Positions 52,355-60,842 of a stretch of 64,000 nt of DNA are shown in pieces. The notes beneath the pieces are model-generated. The model saw nothing but the letters and a program-made list of their open reading frames with translations. It was not told the origin of the DNA and made no database searches. Each line of letters opens with the position of its first letter. Within the stretch, counting starts at the first letter, position 1. The position numbers and the translations under genes were made by a program. The DNA is from VXPQ01 sp965117025 (GTDB lineage Bacteria; Bacteroidota; Rhodothermia; Rhodothermales; VXPQ01). The stretch covers positions 1-64,000 of the forward strand of contig OZ220746.1 of NCBI GenBank assembly GCA_965117025.1, read 5' to 3'.

Positions 52355-54070
52355 TCACTTGACGAGGATCATGGTTCTGGCTATGATCCGGTCCTGCGTC
52401 TGTAGCCGGTAGAGGTACGCTCCGCTGGGCAGATCGCCGGCATCGAAGCGTGTGGCATGATGGCCTGCAGGTTTCGATTCGTCGACGAGTACGGCCACTT
52501 CATGACCGAGCAGGTTGTACACCGCAAGGCGCACCTTGCCTGCCTGCGGCAACACATACCGTATGGTGGTTTCCGGATTGAACGGATTCGGATAGTTGCC
52601 CGAAAGCGCCACCTCGGCAGGTAGTTCTGCAGTAGACGAGGACAGCGGATCGGCCAGGCTTTCCGCCATTTTGACCGCCTCATCGGCGTTTATGATACCC
52701 CAGCCCAGCGAATTGTCCGGAGCTGCCGATTGATGGGCCGTGCTGCGCAAAATGTCGCGCACATCTATTGGGGCAAGGTCCGGATTGACCTGCAGCATTT
52801 GCGCGACGACCGCCGCTGTGAGCGGGCTGGAGAACGAGGTGCCGTTCAAGCGCCCAAATCTGTTGGATCTCCCCGCAATGTACACGCCGACGCCCATGGC
52901 GGAAACGTCCGGTTTGATGCGGCCGTCGGCCGTGGGGCCGAACGAACTGAACCAGGCGCGGGACGAATCCCGGGTAACGGCTCCCACCGCAATCACAGAA
53001 TCTGCATCGGCGGGCGTGGAGATATAGTACCAGCTCTTATCACCCGAATTTCCCGCGCTCGCCACCACGACCACGCCGAGCGCCGCCGCCTGATCCACGG
53101 CGATTGTCGTGGTCCCCGTGTCGCCGTCAAGATCGCTTATGGAGTAGTTTTTTTCTCCCGGCTCGAAACCCTCCGTATAACCGAGGGAAATATTGACCAC
53201 ATCCACGCCCTCGCTTTCCATCCACTCGAGACCGGCTACAAGGTTATCCTCCTCCTGGTTCGTTTCCGTGGGCGCATACTCCGTGGTGCCCGCAAGTACT
53301 TCGGCTGCGTGCGCCGGGCCTATTAACTCACCCTCCTGATACCCTACGGCCACGGAAGCCACGTTCATGCCGTGCGTGCTGGGATCGTCCGTTCTTCCCG
53401 TGAAATTTCTAATGGCGATGAGGCGGTTATCCGCTTTGAGGGAATCGAATACCGAATGATTGAATCCGGAGAACGGCGTGTCCAGAAATCCGATGCGCAC
53501 CCCTTTTCCATTGATGCCCCGCTCAAGCGGCGCGATCGCGTTCATCAAGGCAAGCTGCGTTCGGGACGGGCCGTAACGATCCCCCGCCGTTTTCGCCACG
53601 GGCGCCGTTCCTGTAACCGGCTCGGGGAGCGCGTTGGTACGCCGGGCCAGCGGGCGCACTTCCCGCACAAAATCCATTTCCCGGACCCGGGCAAGCAACT
53701 CCTCGGGCAATGCTGCGCTCACCGCATTGAGCCAGCGGCTTTCCACCCGGATTCGTACGCCGAGCTCTTCGAGTGCGCGGATATATGTCGGGGAGACGTT
53801 TCGGTCCAGTTCGGTGGCGTACGGCTGCCCGCGACGCGCCCGGCGCGTCCGGGCCCGCTCGTTTATTTCGACGGGGGACGTATCCGGTTTGCCGTCCAGA
53901 AAGATCCAATAGTCTGCGGGTTCCGCCAGGGAATCAGCCGGATCCGATACGGCGGCGCGGGCGGAAGATTGCTCCGGTATCTGTCCTGCAACTTCCTCGG
54001 CGCCAAAGACACCCAAGAGCAACAGAAACAGCCACAAGAAGATGTCGGAGAGCTTGTAAACAGGTTTCAT
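52355..54070 (-). CDS. subtilisin-like (S8) serine protease with type IX sorting domain
   Basis: A 571-residue secreted protease. A hydrophobic signal (FLWLFLLLLGVFGAEEVAGQ) is followed by an I9-like propeptide (about 52-142, YWIFLDGKPD ... VRIRVESRWLNAVSAALPEELLARVREMDFVREVRPL). Catalytic residues: D197 in IGFLDTPFSGF, H233 in DPSTHGMNVASVAVG, oxyanion N341 in VVASAGNSGDKSW and S412 in LNGTSFSSPLTAAVVAQML. The C-terminal module ALSGNYPNPFNPETTIRYVLPQAGKVRL ... IARTMILVK directs type IX-style export. It is followed on the same strand by the SRD5A-like gene, with two T-less hairpins between. Confidence 0.93.
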   Translation of the reverse strand: MKPVYKLSDIFLWLFLLLLGVFGAEEVAGQIPEQSSARAAVSDPADSLAEPADYWIFLDGKPDTSPVEINERARTRRARRGQPYATELDRNVSPTYIRALEELGVRIRVESRWLNAVSAALPEELLARVREMDFVREVRPLARRTNALPEPVTGTAPVAKTAGDRYGPSRTQLALMNAIAPLERGINGKGVRIGFLDTPFSGFNHSVFDSLKADNRLIAIRNFTGRTDDPSTHGMNVASVAVGYQEGELIGPAHAAEVLAGTTEYAPTETNQEEDNLVAGLEWMESEGVDVVNISLGYTEGFEPGEKNYSISDLDGDTGTTTIAVDQAAALGVVVVASAGNSGDKSWYYISTPADADSVIAVGAVTRDSSRAWFSSFGPTADGRIKPDVSAMGVGVYIAGRSNRFGRLNGTSFSSPLTAAVVAQMLQVNPDLAPIDVRDILRSTAHQSAAPDNSLGWGIINADEAVKMAESLADPLSSSTAELPAEVALSGNYPNPFNPETTIRYVLPQAGKVRLAVYNLLGHEVAVLVDESKPAGHHATRFDAGDLPSGAYLYRLQTQDRIIARTMILVK

Positions 54071-54198
54071 AAGAATGATGTGTACGGAACGGCTATGTCT
54101 TGTCGTTATGTGATTCTCTGAAGGGGGGATTCGCTAAAGATAGGGTATGATCGGGTAGATAATGAATTTGCAGGCATGTGTGCGGAGGACGGATCAAT

Positions 54199-57100
54199 TC
54201 ACTTGACGAGCATCATGGTTCGCACGATGATCCTGTCCTGCGCCTGCAACCGGTAGACATAGGTCCCGCTGGGCAAACCGCCTGCATCGAAGCGCGCCGC
54301 ATGGCGGCCCGCAGGCTTCGGTCCGTCGGCAAGCACCGCCACCTCCCGCCCCAGCATGTCGTACACCACAAGACGGACTGTACCGGCCTGCGGCAATGCA
54401 TAGCGTATCGTCGTCCTTGGATTGAACGGGTTCGGATAGTTGCCCATAAGCATGACTTCATCGGGCAATTCTTCTTCCACGTCTTCGCTGGCCGTCGCCA
54501 TGGCCGCTGAGCCCTCCTGCTCCATCCGCCCGGACACCGAGCCGCCCGCCGGGCCCGCCACCCTCGCCGAGTCCGCGTTCGACAGCTTGCGCCCGTCGTC
54601 GCCGCCCATGCAGATCGCGCCCGCCGCGTCGCAGTCGGTCGTCGCAGGAAGAAGAATCACCACGTCGCCGCCGCCCGACGGCTCGATGTGGATCTCGCGC
54701 AGGTCGTCGCGGCCGTCGACGCGCTTCGCCTTGCGCACCGCGCCGCCCGTCACCTCGAAGGCCCCATCGTCGCGCAGCACCGTGTAGCTGGTGGGGATCT
54801 CTTCGCTGAAGAGCACCTGGAAGAAGAACGTCGTCTCGCCGTCGTGCTCCTCGGGCACGTTCCGGAACGTCGCTGTAAGCGGCGCTTCTTCTTCTTCTTC
54901 TTCTTCTTCTTCTTCTTCTTCTTCTTCTTCTTCGCTATCCTCTGTGGCGCTGTCCGTCGTATCCGCAGGCATGCGCACCTTGACGATCTCCGACATCGGT
55001 CCGAGGTATCCGAGGGCGTCCTTCACGGCTCTGACGGCGTACCCGTAGAGCACCCCCGCCGTCACCGCGCTGTCGGCAAAGGTGCGGTCGGTGATGGAGG
55101 CGTACTCCGCGTAGACCTGCGGCTCGGCTTCTCCGAGCTCGGGCCTGTGGCGCAGGATATGGTAGAGGTTGTTGCTCGGGTGCGTATCGGGATCCTGCCA
55201 GGTAAGGACGACGGCCTCCTCGGTCGCCGTGGCTTGCAGAGCATGGGGCCGGTCGTGCTGCTCGTTGTCGTCATTCGCGTCCGTAGCCGTCGAGTCGCCC
55301 GGCGCCGGCGTCCCGGCGGTGCTCTCGTCGTTGTCCTCGATGGTCCCCGTCGCCGAGAGGCTGTCCGCGCCTGCGGCGAACACGGCGCGTTCGAGGTTGC
55401 TGAGCGTCAGCGTCAGCGTCTCGTCGCCTTCGGCCTCGGCGTCGTCGACGAGCGCGACGCTTATCGTCGCGCTCGTCGCTCCGGCCGGCAACTCGATCGT
55501 TCCGCTCTTCGCTTCGTAGTCGCTTTGCGCGACCGCCGTAGCGTCCGACGTCGCGTAGTCGAGCGTCACCGTCGCCGTCGTCGCCTCCGACAGGCTCACG
55601 ACGAAGTCGAGCGTTGCGCCCGCGCCCTCGGTCGCCGACGGGCTATTGATCGTTACCTCGCTCGGCAGCGCCGCCTCCTCGTCGTTGTAGATGATACCGA
55701 TCGCCGCGTCCCGCGACAGAAAACTGCCCGAAGGATTCAGAAGGATCATCTCGACCCCCTCGCCCGAGTCCTCGATCCTGTCGTCGACCACCGGCACCTC
55801 GATCGTCTTAAGCGTCTCGCCCGATGCAAACGTCAGCGTTCCCTCCGTGTAGGCGTAATCGGCCGGCGTCCTCGCCGTCGTGCGGCATTGCCTGGCGGCA
55901 TCGTCGAAGAAACTGCCGGTGCAGTAGCCGATCGAAGAATCCCGCGTCCTGTACTCTACCGTCACGTTTGCGCCGGGCGCCGGATCCAGCGTCACCTTGA
56001 AGTCGAGCGTCGCGCCGTGCGCCTCGTAGACCTCCGCGTCGTGGATGTAGAGCCCTCCGGCCGCGGAGCCCTGCCGGGCGTTGATCTTCACCTGCAATGC
56101 GTTGTCCAGCTTCGTCCACGCCTCTTTCGCGCTGCGGTTGAAGGGCTTGCGGTACGAAAAGCCGTCCAGGTTCCAGCCGCTGTGACGGACGTCCTCCGCG
56201 TCCGAGGCTGTTTGCGCCAGCGTCGCCGTGGTGTTTTCTATGTCCTTCGCGTCGATCACGATGGCGTAGGTCGTCTCCGCTTGCAGGTTCTCCCCCCGGT
56301 GGTGGTACGCGAAGCGCGTGTTTCCGTCGGCGGCCTGCTTGCGCTCGAACTGACCCACGAAGCGCGTCACCGCGCGCGCGGCAGCGTCCCATTCCCACAG
56401 CGCCGCGAGTATCACGTCGCCGTTCACGTCGTTGCCGTCGCCGCTGCCGGCGGTCGCGAATTTGATGTCGACGTAGTCGGGTTTGAACAGATGCCCGTCG
56501 CTGCCGGTCGAAAACGTTTGCGCGTAGCCGTAGCCCATCTTGGTGATGTCGACGACGGTGACTTTTGTGCCTTCCCTGGTATAGGTTATGTCCGCGTCCA
56601 TGACGAGCGAGTCCGCTTCCGTCGTCTGGCCGAGGTTGCTCAGCACGGTCGTCGTGCCGCCGTGCTGGGCGCCCGAGGATCCCCGGGGGGTCGCCCGCGC
56701 GCGCACCGCTTCGCCGGCGCCGGCGGCGCTCAAGGCGCGCAGCTCGAAGGTATGCAGCAAGTCGTTGGTGAGGCCCCCGATCGTGTAGCTGTTGCGGTTG
56801 GCTTCGCCGATATTGCTGTCGGGGACATCGAGCCACTCGGAGTCCGGGAGCCGGCCGCCGGTGGCGTAGCGGTACTGGTACTTCGTCACGGGAAGGCTGC
56901 CGCCGCCGACGGGGTCGGCCCAGGTCAAGGCCGCGCTGCCGTCGCCGCCGCCCGCGGCGAAGTTGCCCGGAGGGCCGGGCGGGCGGGATACGATCAGCTG
57001 TACCGAGACGGTCTGCCCCTCCGTCCAGGTGGGGAGGGCGGAACGCCAATTGTGGCTATTCCCCGGTCGCTCTGCCTCACCGAGCGGAAACTCCGTGCTG

Positions 57101-58032
57101 TCCAGAACCAATATCAGCCGGTCGAGAAGAGCCTCGGGAGGCAGGCTTGATAAAACCAAACTGAGGAATATATTGAACACCTGGCCGAAATGACTCGTTT
57201 CAATTATCTCAATGAGTCCAACTATATAGTTCGTTCCCTCGTATGTGAACGATTGGGTTCCGGAAAGGCTGCCGTATGGAGAGGCTACCTGTCCACCGAA
57301 TGCGAATCCTTGTAGAGCGTATCCAGTGACAGTCAATCCGGCTATCTCATTGCTTAGGGTCTGGGTTCCCACGGTCATGGTCGCGGCCCAGAGGACCTCG
57401 TCGCCGTCGGCATTGATGTAGCTCCGGAACGGCGGCGGGGCCTCGTTCACGCTGCCCCGGACCGCAAGCAGCAGCGGAGCGTTGCTTGCTCTTTGCCAAT
57501 CGCCCATGCTATCTAACCACAGCCGGTCGTCGCCGATGCTCCAGCGTTCTTCCGCAGTCCTTTCTATGATCCTTAGCGATCTCCTAACGCGGATCCGGTC
57601 CGGTTCGGCTATCCCGTCGTTGACCACGACCCAGTAGGTGGTGGCCGGTTCCAGCGTGATGCCCTCCGGCGCCGCGAACGTGTTGAGGGCGCCCGCCGTC
57701 AACGCCGCCGGATTGCCAAGCGCGACTAATACGCTGTCCGGTAATCCGGTACCCCTGTCATGCGAGAATATCCTGACCACGCTGCCGGTCGCGGACGTGG
57801 AACTCGTGCTGTGCAACATGAGCCGGACGTCGGACAACGCGTAGCCGGTCGGGTTCCACCCGGTCGTGAAGGACTGCGCTTGAACCGAAATGGAGGCGTC
57901 GGCCGATATCGTTTCCCCGGTGTTCGACACGAGGTCGGTCGGCGTCTGGGCTTGTGCGTCGCCCGAAAGCAGGGCGGCCCAGGCGAGGGCGAGTACGGCC
58001 GCGGCGTGCGTGATGCGACGGGCTACAGGCAT
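54199..58032 (-). CDS. large Calx-beta/FN3 surface protein with type IX sorting domain
   Basis: A 1277-residue exported protein starting MPVARRITHAAAVLALAWAALLSGDAQAQ. Modules in order: an anchor-type beta domain (about 31-175), FN3 (about 350-445, PPGNFAAGGGDGSAALTWADP), a second anchor-type domain (459-655), two Calx-beta domains (660-785 and 792-895, with GxLTFASGETLKTIEVPVVDDRIED and TIEDND endings), FN3 (925-1020), an acidic poly-Glu run (1034-1050), a domain with TATFRNVPEEHDGETTFFFQVLFSEEIP (1052-1160), and the sorting module (NYPNPFNPRTTIRY ... RTMMLVK). Calx-beta domains bind calcium; an adhesin or matrix role is likely. The frame also stays open through the upstream GT repeat to an ATG at 58197. 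Codon choice (GCC, GTC, GAC runs) differs from its neighbours. Confidence 0.85.
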   Translation of the reverse strand: MPVARRITHAAAVLALAWAALLSGDAQAQTPTDLVSNTGETISADASISVQAQSFTTGWNPTGYALSDVRLMLHSTSSTSATGSVVRIFSHDRGTGLPDSVLVALGNPAALTAGALNTFAAPEGITLEPATTYWVVVNDGIAEPDRIRVRRSLRIIERTAEERWSIGDDRLWLDSMGDWQRASNAPLLLAVRGSVNEAPPPFRSYINADGDEVLWAATMTVGTQTLSNEIAGLTVTGYALQGFAFGGQVASPYGSLSGTQSFTYEGTNYIVGLIEIIETSHFGQVFNIFLSLVLSSLPPEALLDRLILVLDSTEFPLGEAERPGNSHNWRSALPTWTEGQTVSVQLIVSRPPGPPGNFAAGGGDGSAALTWADPVGGGSLPVTKYQYRYATGGRLPDSEWLDVPDSNIGEANRNSYTIGGLTNDLLHTFELRALSAAGAGEAVRARATPRGSSGAQHGGTTTVLSNLGQTTEADSLVMDADITYTREGTKVTVVDITKMGYGYAQTFSTGSDGHLFKPDYVDIKFATAGSGDGNDVNGDVILAALWEWDAAARAVTRFVGQFERKQAADGNTRFAYHHRGENLQAETTYAIVIDAKDIENTTATLAQTASDAEDVRHSGWNLDGFSYRKPFNRSAKEAWTKLDNALQVKINARQGSAAGGLYIHDAEVYEAHGATLDFKVTLDPAPGANVTVEYRTRDSSIGYCTGSFFDDAARQCRTTARTPADYAYTEGTLTFASGETLKTIEVPVVDDRIEDSGEGVEMILLNPSGSFLSRDAAIGIIYNDEEAALPSEVTINSPSATEGAGATLDFVVSLSEATTATVTLDYATSDATAVAQSDYEAKSGTIELPAGATSATISVALVDDAEAEGDETLTLTLSNLERAVFAAGADSLSATGTIEDNDESTAGTPAPGDSTATDANDDNEQHDRPHALQATATEEAVVLTWQDPDTHPSNNLYHILRHRPELGEAEPQVYAEYASITDRTFADSAVTAGVLYGYAVRAVKDALGYLGPMSEIVKVRMPADTTDSATEDSEEEEEEEEEEEEEEEEAPLTATFRNVPEEHDGETTFFFQVLFSEEIPTSYTVLRDDGAFEVTGGAVRKAKRVDGRDDLREIHIEPSGGGDVVILLPATTDCDAAGAICMGGDDGRKLSNADSARVAGPAGGSVSGRMEQEGSAAMATASEDVEEELPDEVMLMGNYPNPFNPRTTIRYALPQAGTVRLVVYDMLGREVAVLADGPKPAGRHAARFDAGGLPSGTYVYRLQAQDRIIVRTMMLVK
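54885..54933 (-). repeat. trinucleotide microsatellite (GAA)16 encoding poly-Glu
   Basis: Sixteen uninterrupted CTT units (plus one base) on the plus strand, read as GAA (Glu) on the coding strand of the Calx-beta gene. Copy-number change would lengthen or shorten an acidic linker without breaking the frame. Confidence 0.95.
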
Positions 58033-58033
58033 A

Positions 58034-58614
<581 letters not shown>

Positions 58615-59535
58615 ATGTCCGATACAAGCAACGCAACCGATATGTCCGATACTTCCGACTCATCTTCTGCATCCGACGTGTCTACCGAGTCCGGTGCGTC
58701 CCGGCGTTCGCCGCTCCGGGATCGCGTGGGAACCGTCATTTTCGGGAACGATACCCCGGCGGGGCATTTTTTCGACGTGGTGCTCATTATCGTGATTCTG
58801 TTGAGTATCGTGGCGGTCATGCTGGACAGCATGGTTGCCGTATCCGAGCGGTGGGGCGCCGAACTGGCCTTCTTCGAATGGATATTCACGATTCTTTTTA
58901 CGGTGGAATACGTGCTGCGGCTCTACAGCGCCCGGAACGCCAGGAAGTATGCGACAAGTTTTTTCGGCATGGTGGATCTCCTCGCCGTCCTGCCGACGTT
59001 TATCAGCGTCATATTCCCGCCGGGTCGATTTCTCCTTACGATCCGGGTGCTGCGCGTTTTACGGGTGTTCCGCGTGCTCAAACTGGTGCGGTTCCTTGGC
59101 GCGGAAGATGTGCTTTTCACGGCGCTCAGGGCGGGCCGGCGCAAAATTACGGTTTTTATGCTGGCCGTATCCACGATCGTCGTGATTGCAGGGTCGCTCA
59201 TGTATGTCATTGAAGGGGCCGATGCGGGCTTTACGAGCATTCCGCGCGGGGTATATTGGGCCATCGTGACGGTAACCACGGTCGGGTACGGGGATATTGC
59301 GCCGATGACGCCGCTCGGTCAGATGCTGGCGGTGCTGCTGATGTTCACCGGATACGCCATCATTGCCGTCCCGACAGGCATTGTCGGGGTGGAGGTGGGC
59401 AGGTTCTATGGGGGAGGCCAGTCCACATGGAAAGTATGCGGCGCCTGTGGACGGGGCAGCGGGGTGCCCAACGTTTCCTTTTGCGGTTTTTGCGGGGAAC
59501 CGCTGCGGACAAATGATGTCAAGCAGGGGGAATAG
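58615..59535 (+). CDS. voltage-gated potassium channel with C-terminal zinc ribbon
   Basis: A 306-residue six-transmembrane cation channel. The N-terminus is Ser/Asp/Thr-rich with an imperfect repeat (MSDTSNATDMSDTSDSSSASD). Voltage-sensor S1-S4: FFDVVLIIVILLSIVAVMLDSM, WIFTILFTVEYVLRLYSARNARKY, VDLLAVLPTFISVIF, and the arginine-rich S4 LLTIRVLRVLRVFRVLKLVRFLG. The pore has the K+ filter TVTTVGYGD and S6 MLAVLLMFTGYAIIAVPTGIVGVEV. The tail CGACGRGSGVPNVSFCGFCGEPL is a CxxC...CxxC zinc ribbon, unusual for this family. Start 58615 is chosen as the first Met after the non-conserved upstream; 58642 is also possible. Confidence 0.88.
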   Translation: MSDTSNATDMSDTSDSSSASDVSTESGASRRSPLRDRVGTVIFGNDTPAGHFFDVVLIIVILLSIVAVMLDSMVAVSERWGAELAFFEWIFTILFTVEYVLRLYSARNARKYATSFFGMVDLLAVLPTFISVIFPPGRFLLTIRVLRVLRVFRVLKLVRFLGAEDVLFTALRAGRRKITVFMLAVSTIVVIAGSLMYVIEGADAGFTSIPRGVYWAIVTVTTVGYGDIAPMTPLGQMLAVLLMFTGYAIIAVPTGIVGVEVGRFYGGGQSTWKVCGACGRGSGVPNVSFCGFCGEPLRTNDVKQGE

Positions 59536-59637
59536 CGCGGATTTTCTTGAGGGTCTATGTTGGAACAAATTATTTTTTCTTTGTATGTTACATAAAGTAA
59601 AGAAATATCTGGCACTCAGGGAAAGAGAAATTTTGCC

Positions 59638-59871
59638 ATGCCTTCATCTACTATTTCCAGCAAAGGGCAAACTACATTGCCTAAGCCTATTCGGAAAGTA
59701 CTTGGGCTAAAAGGGGGGGATAAAATAAATTACTTTGTCTATGAAGGCGAAGTGCGGATTGTGCCGGTGCGTCCGATCGACAGGCTTTTCGGGGTGCTGA
59801 AGCGCGAGGCCCCTGTCGTTTCTCTGGAGGAGATGGAGCAGGCTATAGCCGGGGGGGCGTGTGAGGAATGA
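59638..59871 (+). CDS. AbrB/SpoVT-type antitoxin
   Basis: A 77-residue swapped-hairpin DNA-binding protein: SSTISSKGQTTLPKPIRKVLGLKGGDKINYFVYEGEVRIVPV (about 4-45) is the AbrB/MazE-like signature (SKGQxTLPxxIRxxLGLxxGDxI). The C-terminal helix (SLEEMEQAIAGGACEE) would bind the toxin. It overlaps the PIN-domain gene by 4 bases, the usual arrangement for a type II toxin-antitoxin operon in which the complex autorepresses its promoter. Confidence 0.9.
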   Translation: MPSSTISSKGQTTLPKPIRKVLGLKGGDKINYFVYEGEVRIVPVRPIDRLFGVLKREAPVVSLEEMEQAIAGGACEE

Positions 59872-60266
59872 TTGCTCTGGATACCAATGTGCTCGTTCGG
59901 TATCTGGTATGCGACGATCCGAAACAGGGAGCCATCGCCAGGAATGTTCTGGAAAGCCTTACCAGGGAATCCCCCGGCTTTATTTGCCGGGAGGTTGTTC
60001 TGGAACTGGTTTGGGTGCTGCAACGGGCGTACAAGTGCTCCCGCGATGAAATCGCCATGGTGCTGGAGGAACTCGCGGCCACGGAGCATCTTGTGATCGA
60101 AGCAAGTCGGGATGTGGTTCGCTGCGCCGTTCGTTATCGCGAGAACGGGGCGGGTTTTGCCGACCTGATGATTCTGGCGGCGGCGGAACGGGCCGGTTCT
60201 GACTCCCTTTGTACGTTTGACAGGAAAGCTGCCGGGCTTGACGGAGTTACTCTACTGGGTGAATAG
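59868..60266 (+). CDS. PIN-domain toxin (VapC-like ribonuclease)
   Basis: A 132-residue PIN nuclease. Acidic metal-binding residues: D5 in MIALDTNVLVRYLVCDDP, E in CREVVLELVWVLQ, D in ENGAGFADLMILAAAERAG and D in LCTFDRKAA. VapC toxins typically cleave tRNA or rRNA; the RNA target here is unknown. It is translated from an ATGA overlap with the antitoxin gene. A tRNA-Lys gene lies 136 bases downstream on the other strand. Confidence 0.9.
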   Translation: MIALDTNVLVRYLVCDDPKQGAIARNVLESLTRESPGFICREVVLELVWVLQRAYKCSRDEIAMVLEELAATEHLVIEASRDVVRCAVRYRENGAGFADLMILAAAERAGSDSLCTFDRKAAGLDGVTLLGE

Positions 60267-60401
60267 CGGATCGGCATCACCCAACGGTGAATACCAGACA
60301 CACGAGGGCGAGGGAAGAAGGCTGAACGAGGCCGGATAACCTGTTGAATAGCGCCCTGAAAAGGCGTGGCGCGCGGGGGAAACGCGCCGGCCAGGAATCT
60401 G

Positions 60402-60475
60402 TAGGCCCGGGGGGACTCGAACCCCCAACCCACTGATTAAGAGTCAGTTGCTCTGCCAAATTGAGCTACGGGCCT
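60402..60475 (-). tRNA. tRNA-Lys (anticodon CTT)
   Basis: A 74-base cloverleaf on the minus strand: acceptor AGGCCCG pairs with CGGGCCT, discriminator A; D-arm TAGCTCAATTTGGCAGAGC; anticodon stem ACTGA/TCAGT with loop CTCTTAA (anticodon CTT); T-arm GGGGGTTCGAGTCCCCC. CCA is not encoded. The 366 bases on its 5' side (60476-60842), up to the RodZ-like gene, hold no other gene that I can support. Confidence 0.96.
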
Positions 60476-60842
60476 GGATGCGGCTTGCGCTGCATTCCCG
60501 CGGAGCCGCCAAGGCACATCTCTACGCACAGAGGGGTGATTGGTTCAGTAAAAATGGCGTCGCTCGCAGGCATGTGCAGCAGCAGTGCTTACCTTGATTC
60601 CCGTTGACGGGTACGTCTGTTGCAATGACAGCTCACATCCCCTGCCCCTCAAATAATTCGCATCTTCGTACCGGTTTCGCTTTTCCATGCTCCCCGGCTT
60701 TTTTATCTTTTCCGTTCGTGGGTGGTAACAGCCTCGCGGAAGGTCTCCCGGCAGGCATTTCAACGTCTTCCATGTCAGGAGCTGGCCTGTCGGGTCTCCG
60801 GCGGATGTTGTACACCGCATTCAAGCAGAGCGTATTTCATAC

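Noticed and set aside
54688..57150. 820-codon open frame on the plus strand
   Set aside because: Antisense to the Calx-beta gene; Arg/Val-rich low-complexity translation with no motifs, including a poly-Phe run from the CTT repeat.
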